Shown here piece after piece: positions 5,675-10,437 of a stretch of 10,437 bases of DNA. The stretch comes from Candidatus Latescibacterota bacterium (GTDB lineage: Bacteria > Latescibacterota > MVCY01 > DTYK01), in assembly GCA_012961925.1 (NCBI GenBank), contig DTYK01000159.1, forward strand, positions 1 to 10,437, read 5' to 3'. Each line of letters begins with the position of its first letter. Within the stretch, counting starts at the first letter, position 1. The notes under the pieces were generated by a model. That model made no database searches. It saw only the letters and a program-made list of their open reading frames with translations, and had not been told where the DNA came from. The position numbers and the translations under genes were made by a program.

Positions 5675-8600
5675 TTGGAGCTGGTAGACAGACCCATGGA
5701 GTTCAGTTCAATCAGAATAGGATTGGCCTCTCCAGAGACTATCCGGCGATGGTCCTACGGCGAGGTGACCAGACCTGAGACGATCAATTATCGATCTTTT
5801 AAGCCGGAGAAGGACGGGCTTTTCTGCGAACGTATTTTCGGCCCTGTAAAAGACTGGGAGTGTCACTGTGGAAAGTACAAACGTATCCGTTACAAAGGTG
5901 TAATCTGCGACCGTTGTGGTGTTGAGGTGACCCACTCGAAAGTACGCCGGGAGAGGATGGGTCATATCGATCTGGCCGTGCCAGTAGCGCACATATGGTA
6001 TTTTAAATCGATACCATGTAGAATGGGTTACCTTCTGGACCTATCCGTTCGGGACCTTGAAAAGATACTATATTATGAATCATATATAGTGACAGATCCT
6101 GGTGATGCACCCGTACAGAAGAAGGAACTCCTTTCGGAGGATCAGTTGATTCAACTCAAAAAGGACGGGTTCAGTTTTGTGGCTGAGATGGGGGCGAGTG
6201 CGATTCGAAAACTTCTTACAGAAATTGACGTCGAAGAGATGTCAGCAGAGCTCAGAACCCAGGTGAGGATGGAGACCTCATTTCAGCGTAAACAGGAGGC
6301 GCTTAAGAGGCTCAAGGTTGTTGAGGCCTTCCGCCAGTCGGGCAACAGGCCCGAGTGGATGATCCTGGAAGTCCTTCCTGTGATACCACCCGACCTCAGA
6401 CCGCTCATCCCCCTTGAGGGGGGTAGGTTTGCTACATCCGACTTGAATGATCTATATCGGAGGGTGATTAACCGGAACAACCGGTTGAAAAGGCTGATGG
6501 AGATAAAAGCTCCTGAGGTGATCTTACGCAACGAAAAACGGATGCTCCAGGAAGCAGTGGATGCTCTGTTGGACAACGGCAGACGCTCACGTACGGTTCA
6601 AAGGGATGGGAGCAGATCGCTGAAGTCCCTCAGTGACCTTCTCAGAGGAAAGCAGGGGAGATTTCGTCAGAATCTGTTGGGCAAACGTGTTGATTATTCG
6701 GGCAGGTCGGTGATTGTTGTGGGACCGGAACTGGAGCTTTATCAATGCGGTCTCCCGAAAAATATGGCTCTTGAGTTGTTTAAGCCGTTTGTTATTAGAA
6801 AGTTGGTAGAAGAAGGTCTTGCTCAAACCGTGAAGAGTGCAAAGAAGTTGGTGGAACGTGAAAGGCCAGAGGTGTGGGGGGTTCTGGAAGAGGTAGTACG
6901 TGGCCATTATGTGCTCTTGAACCGGGCTCCAACCCTTCACCGCCTGGGCATCCAGGCCTTTGAACCTGTTCTGGTCGAAGGAAAAGCTATAAAGATTCAC
7001 CCTCTGGTCTGTGCTGCTTTTAACGCTGACTTTGACGGAGACACGATGTCTGTCCACCTACCCCTTTCCTTTGAAGCACAGATCGAAGCAAGGGTTTTGA
7101 TGCTCTCATCCAATAACCTATTGCTGCCTGCCAATGGGAAACCCATTATCCTTGATAAACCCCAGGACATAGCTCTGGGATGCTATTATCTTACGAAGGC
7201 AAAGACAGATGGGAGTGGTCGACTCAGGGCCTTTTCAAACAAAGAGGAGGCGGTCATTGCATATGATCACGGGAAAATAGACATTGGTACAAAGATCAAG
7301 GTGAGGATAGATGGAGAGTTGATCGAGACGACGGTTGGTAGAATATTCTTCAATGAGCTCCTTCCAGAAGACTTCGGTTTCGTGAACGAGGTTATGGATA
7401 AAGATCGGTTGCAACAGATCGCTGCTATTATATACCAGAAATTTGGCAACCGCAAGACCGTTGCGTTTGTCGATGGTCTGAAGGAACTTGGGTTTAGATT
7501 TGCAACAAAGGCTGGAGTCACCTTCGGGATGGACGATCTAATCATCCCACGAGACAAAAAGTCCATTGTAGCTCATGCATCTCAGGAGGTTGCCGAAGTC
7601 CAGAGGCAATATGAACAAGGGATAATCACCGATGGTGAAAGATATAATAAGGTGATCGATATATGGACCCATGCTACAAGCGATGTTTCGCAGGTACTGT
7701 TTGACAATTTGAGTGAAGATAAGGATGGCTTTAACCCGGTCTTTATGATGGCCGACTCAGGAGCTCGGGGAAGTCAAGAGCAGATACGCCAATTGGCGGG
7801 GATGCGAGGGTTGATGACGAAGCCTCAGAGAAAGGTGACAGGGGGTATAGGCGAGATCATAGAATCTCCTATCATCGCCAACTTCCGAGAAGGATTGTCG
7901 GTGCTTGAGTATTTCATATCTACCCATGGGACTCGTAAAGGATTGGCGGATACGGCCCTCAAGACGGCTGAAGCCGGGTACCTGACAAGGAGACTGGTGG
8001 ATGTGGCTCAGGATGTGACCGTTGTTGAAGAGGACTGTCATACTATCCGCGGTATAATGATTGGGGCTTTAAAAGATGGAGAAGAGGTCGTTGAACCTCT
8101 GGCTGATCGAATTCTTGGGCGTGTGCTGTTAGAGGATGTGGAAGATCCGATCACTGAAGAGGTAATCGCTTCGGCTGGAGAGGAAGTTACCCGGGAAGTC
8201 GCCTCCAAGATCGTTGATGCTGGCATCGAGGCGGTCATGATCCGTTCAGTGTTAACCTGCGAATCCAGACGAGGTGTTTGTGCAAAATGTTATGGGCGGA
8301 ATCTGGCCACAGGTAAAATGGTCAATGTGGGTGAAGCCGTGGGCGTGATCGCTGCCCAGAGTATAGGAGAGCCTGGTACACAGCTCACTTTGAGGACCTT
8401 CCACGTCGGGGGTACGGCAAGTAGAATTGCTGAACAATCTGAGATCGTAGCAAAACGCTCGGGAGAAGTCCGATACAAAAATCTGGACTATGTTTCTCAT
8501 AACACGAACGAACTGGTCGTTGTCGGGAGGAATGGTGAAATAGAGCTTCTTGATGAGCAAGAAAGGGTGAGAGCCAGGCATAATGTGCCTTATGGAGCTA

Positions 8601-9727
8601 GCCTTCGAGTGGAAAACGGGCAGAAGGTCTCCGAAGGCGAGGTTATCTATGAATGGGATCCTTACAACAATGTGATCCTGACCGACCGAGAAGGCATAAC
8701 CAGATTTGTCGATATAGAAGAAGGTGTGACGGTTCGTGAGGAGCTGGATGAGACGACCGGTCTGAAGCAACGTGTGATTGTTGAACAGAGGGATAGATCC
8801 CTCAGCCCTCAGATTGAGATCGTCGATGCCTCAGGGACGAAGATCCGGAACTACACCATTCCGATAGGAGCGCACCTCTTTGTCCACGACGGCCAGAAAG
8901 TCGGTGCTGGTGACATACTGGTCAAGATCCCCCGTGAGTTCATAAAGACGAGGGACATAACGGGTGGTCTACCCAGGGTGGCTGAACTGTTCGAGGCTCG
9001 AAGGCCCAAAGATCCAGCAGTTGTGACCGAAATTGACGGAAGGGTGAGGATGGGAGATCTCATCAGAGGGTCGCGGGAGATAATCATTATGGGCGAAGGT
9101 GGGGAGGAGAAGAGGTATCTTATCCCTTACGGTAAACATCTCCGAGTTCATGATGGGGATCGTGTTGTTGCTGGCGAGAAGCTTTCGGAGGGTCCTGTAG
9201 CTCCGCAGGATATACTGAAGATCCAGGGTGCCCTCAGGGTTGCAGAGCACCTGGTAAATGAGATTCAGGAGGTCTACCGCTTACAGGGTGTGAAGATCAA
9301 CGACAAGCACATTGAGATAATTGTGAGACAGATGCTCCAGAAGGTCAAGGTAATTGATCCAGGTGACACCAATTTTTTAGAGGGTGAGTTGGTGGATAGA
9401 TTTAGAGTCAATGACGAGAATGAAAGGATAATTGCTGAGGGTGGGGAACCGGCAACCTTCCAGCCAGTGCTCCTCGGGATCACAAAGGCCTCCCTTATGA
9501 CCGACAGCTTCATATCGGCTGCGTCCTTCCAGGAGACGACAAGGGTGCTGACAGAAGCGGCTGTCGGGGGCAGGGTGGATGAACTTTTGGGGCTAAAGGA
9601 GAACGTGATTATAGGCCGTCTCATACCGGCAGGTACCGGGGCACCCAAGTACAGGAGCCTCTCCTTTGAGAAGACCGAAGACGAAGAAGTAGAAGTAGTT
9701 GAGGTGGGAGCTGGAGAAACGCCATAG
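5675..9727 (+). CDS. rpoC: DNA-directed RNA polymerase subunit beta prime
   Basis: The product has 1350 residues and holds the catalytic magnesium ions and the DNA clamp of RNA polymerase. Landmarks: N-terminal zinc ribbon with C63, C65, C78 and C81; GRFRQNLLGKRVDYSGRSV (switch 2 region, about 328-346); NRAPTLHRLGIQAFEP (416-431); the active-site loop NADFDGDTMSVH (450-461) with D452, D454 and D456; bridge helix region MADSGARGSQEQIRQLAGMR; second zinc site C788, C862, C869 and C872; trigger loop QSIGEPGTQLTLRTFHVGG (895-913). Between the trigger-loop halves lies an insertion of about 180 residues (914-1093), comparable to E. coli SI3, after which DITGGLPRVAELFEARRPK resumes the core. The C-terminus ends in a short acidic tail. 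Variants of note are T457 (usually Gln), L906 (usually Met) and a short insertion at about 718-726. The TTG start at 5675 is supported by GGGGTGAT and by the family N-terminus; the next in-frame ATG at 5696 lacks an SD at good spacing. Confidence 0.98.
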   Translation: MELVDRPMEFSSIRIGLASPETIRRWSYGEVTRPETINYRSFKPEKDGLFCERIFGPVKDWECHCGKYKRIRYKGVICDRCGVEVTHSKVRRERMGHIDLAVPVAHIWYFKSIPCRMGYLLDLSVRDLEKILYYESYIVTDPGDAPVQKKELLSEDQLIQLKKDGFSFVAEMGASAIRKLLTEIDVEEMSAELRTQVRMETSFQRKQEALKRLKVVEAFRQSGNRPEWMILEVLPVIPPDLRPLIPLEGGRFATSDLNDLYRRVINRNNRLKRLMEIKAPEVILRNEKRMLQEAVDALLDNGRRSRTVQRDGSRSLKSLSDLLRGKQGRFRQNLLGKRVDYSGRSVIVVGPELELYQCGLPKNMALELFKPFVIRKLVEEGLAQTVKSAKKLVERERPEVWGVLEEVVRGHYVLLNRAPTLHRLGIQAFEPVLVEGKAIKIHPLVCAAFNADFDGDTMSVHLPLSFEAQIEARVLMLSSNNLLLPANGKPIILDKPQDIALGCYYLTKAKTDGSGRLRAFSNKEEAVIAYDHGKIDIGTKIKVRIDGELIETTVGRIFFNELLPEDFGFVNEVMDKDRLQQIAAIIYQKFGNRKTVAFVDGLKELGFRFATKAGVTFGMDDLIIPRDKKSIVAHASQEVAEVQRQYEQGIITDGERYNKVIDIWTHATSDVSQVLFDNLSEDKDGFNPVFMMADSGARGSQEQIRQLAGMRGLMTKPQRKVTGGIGEIIESPIIANFREGLSVLEYFISTHGTRKGLADTALKTAEAGYLTRRLVDVAQDVTVVEEDCHTIRGIMIGALKDGEEVVEPLADRILGRVLLEDVEDPITEEVIASAGEEVTREVASKIVDAGIEAVMIRSVLTCESRRGVCAKCYGRNLATGKMVNVGEAVGVIAAQSIGEPGTQLTLRTFHVGGTASRIAEQSEIVAKRSGEVRYKNLDYVSHNTNELVVVGRNGEIELLDEQERVRARHNVPYGASLRVENGQKVSEGEVIYEWDPYNNVILTDREGITRFVDIEEGVTVREELDETTGLKQRVIVEQRDRSLSPQIEIVDASGTKIRNYTIPIGAHLFVHDGQKVGAGDILVKIPREFIKTRDITGGLPRVAELFEARRPKDPAVVTEIDGRVRMGDLIRGSREIIIMGEGGEEKRYLIPYGKHLRVHDGDRVVAGEKLSEGPVAPQDILKIQGALRVAEHLVNEIQEVYRLQGVKINDKHIEIIVRQMLQKVKVIDPGDTNFLEGELVDRFRVNDENERIIAEGGEPATFQPVLLGITKASLMTDSFISAASFQETTRVLTEAAVGGRVDELLGLKENVIIGRLIPAGTGAPKYRSLSFEKTEDEEVEVVEVGAGETP
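8414..8953 (+). other. SI3-type insertion within the RpoC trigger loop
   Basis: Between GTQLTLRTFHVGG and DITGGLPRV the protein has about 180 residues that are absent from RpoC of Gram-positive bacteria. Recognisable E. coli-like pieces include VPYGASL, YEWDPYNNVILT and ITRFVDIEEGV, so this is homologous to SI3, made of sandwich-barrel hybrid motif repeats. In E. coli SI3 affects pausing and interacts with the polymerase jaw. Boundaries are approximate. Confidence 0.8.
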
Positions 9728-9748
9728 AATTGTAAAGGAGATACTATA

Positions 9749-10123
9749 GTGCCGACCATAAGTCAACTGATCAGAAAGGGAAGAAGGAGCTTGAATAAGA
9801 AAAGCTCAGCGCCTGCACTGAAGGCTTCACCCCAGCGGCGGGGGGTGTGTACCAGGGTTTACACACTGACACCCAAAAAGCCTAACTCCTCCCTTAAAAA
9901 GGTTGCCAGAGTGCGATTGACCACTGGAACGGAGGTCACTGCTTACATCCCGGGGGAAGGACATAATCTTCAGGAACACTCTATTGTCCTTATCAGGGGT
10001 GGGCGCGTTAAGGACCTCCCAGGCGTCCGTTATCATATCATCCGGGGGGTTCTGGATACAGTTGGCGTAGAAGACAGAAGGCAGTCACGATCCAAATATG
10101 GGACAAAGAGGCTCAAGAAGTGA
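9749..10123 (+). CDS. rpsL: Ribosomal protein S12
   Basis: A 124-residue basic protein, exactly the usual bacterial length. S12 lies at the 30S decoding centre, monitors codon-anticodon pairing and is the classical streptomycin target. Visible motifs: PTISQLIRKGRR at the N-terminus, RRGVCTRVYTLTPKKPNS (30-47), AYIPGEGHNLQEHS (65-78), LIRGGRVKDLPGVRYHI (81-97) and RSKYGTKR near the end. The residues whose changes give streptomycin resistance elsewhere are the sensitive type here (K44 and K88 counting the initiator Met), and D89, the usual methylthiolation site, is present. The loop reads PNSSLKK rather than the common PNSALRK. The start is GTG at 9749 with AAAGGAGAT at 9734-9742 upstream. It begins 21 bases after the rpoC stop, so it may share the rpoC transcript. 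Confidence 0.98.
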   Translation: MPTISQLIRKGRRSLNKKSSAPALKASPQRRGVCTRVYTLTPKKPNSSLKKVARVRLTTGTEVTAYIPGEGHNLQEHSIVLIRGGRVKDLPGVRYHIIRGVLDTVGVEDRRQSRSKYGTKRLKK

Positions 10124-10168
10124 AAAGGGCGGTTGATATGCTTACAAACATGTGCGGCGGAGGCGCAA
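10124..10168 (+). other. rpsL-rpsG spacer with SD of rpsG in a possible small hairpin loop
   Basis: The spacer is 45 bases. GGAGG (10159-10163), five bases before the rpsG ATG, is the Shine-Dalgarno. It falls inside the loop of a possible 4-bp hairpin, TGCG (10153-10156) with CGCA (10164-10167). In E. coli the rpsL-rpsG spacer carries the S7 repressor-binding site; whether this shorter spacer does so cannot be told from sequence alone. Confidence 0.4.
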
Positions 10169-10437
10169 ATGCCCAGAAGAAAACGAGCAATTAGGCACGA
10201 AATTATACCGGACCCGAAATTCAACAGCGTCCTTGTAAGCAAGTTTATCAATAATATCATGAGAAAGGGCAAGAAGTGCGTGGCCGAAAAGATATTTTAT
10301 ACGGCCTTAGATATAGTGGAGAAGAAGACGGGTCAGAACGGATTGGAGATTTTTCAGAAGGCTGTTGAGAACGTCAAGCCGGTTCTGGAGGTTAAGGCGC
10401 GTCGGATAGGTGGTGCGACCTATCAGGTTCCTGTTGA
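10169..10437 (+). CDS. rpsG: Ribosomal protein S7, N-terminal part (3' end outside window)
   Basis: The ATG at 10169 opens 89 codons plus two bases that run off the window end. The translation begins MPRRKRAIRHEIIPDPKF and continues with SKFINNIMRKGKK, LEIFQKAVENVKPVLEV and RRIGGATYQVPV, the diagnostic S7 motif. Full-length S7 is normally about 155 residues, so a little over half is present. S7 nucleates assembly of the 30S head by binding the 3' domain of 16S rRNA, contacts E-site tRNA, and in E. coli represses its own operon. GGAGG at 10159-10163 is well placed for this start. Its position directly after rpsL is the conserved order of the str operon, where fusA and tuf would be expected next. 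Confidence 0.96.
   Translation, partial: MPRRKRAIRHEIIPDPKFNSVLVSKFINNIMRKGKKCVAEKIFYTALDIVEKKTGQNGLEIFQKAVENVKPVLEVKARRIGGATYQVPV

Noticed and set aside
8252..8770. Open frame of 172 codons on the - strand within rpoC
   Set aside because: Antisense to the trigger loop and SI3 region; no domain and no ribosome-binding context that I could see.
9274..9759. Open frame of 161 codons on the - strand across the rpoC end
   Set aside because: Serine-rich antisense shadow of rpoC.

Overview
This window is a continuous stretch of the bacterial core transcription/translation gene cluster, entirely on the + strand. It holds the 3' end of rplK (L11), then rplA (L1), rplJ (L10), rplL (L7/L12), rpoB (RNA polymerase beta), rpoC (beta prime), rpsL (S12) and the 5' part of rpsG (S7). 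All eight products are recognised from family motifs visible in their translations. No mobile element, CRISPR array, tRNA or rRNA gene, or foreign-looking gene was found, and no gap between genes exceeds about 110 bases. I see no new biological system here; the interest is in lineage-specific variants of conserved proteins and in possible RNA-level regulation between the genes.

Organism: a bacterium with moderate base composition and strong Shine-Dalgarno sites matching a standard 16S rRNA tail. It uses TTG starts for rpoB and rpoC and a GTG start for rpsL. RpoC carries a long insertion in the trigger loop (SI3 type), which points to a diderm lineage. RpoC also has a short insertion after the bridge helix and a leucine in the trigger loop, which I associate more with Bacteroidetes/Chlorobi-like and neighbouring phyla than with classical Proteobacteria. 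RpoB is compact (1197 residues) and lacks two segments present in the E. coli protein. I cannot name the phylum with confidence.

Layout: positions 1-1888 are the ribosomal stalk and L1 genes (the classical L11 and L10 operons, here closely packed). Positions 1889-1993 are a spacer with a credible intrinsic terminator/attenuator hairpin between rplL and rpoB. Positions 1994-9727 are rpoB and rpoC, separated by an 87-base spacer. Positions 9728-10437 begin the streptomycin (str) operon with rpsL and rpsG.

How the genes work together: L10 and L7/L12 form the stalk that recruits translation GTPases next to L11, and L1 forms the opposite stalk at the E site. S12 and S7 sit at the decoding centre and in the 30S head. 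Beta and beta prime form the catalytic core of RNA polymerase. The arrangement couples supply of ribosomes and polymerase. The rplL-rpoB attenuator would let the four-copy L7/L12 be made in excess over polymerase subunits.
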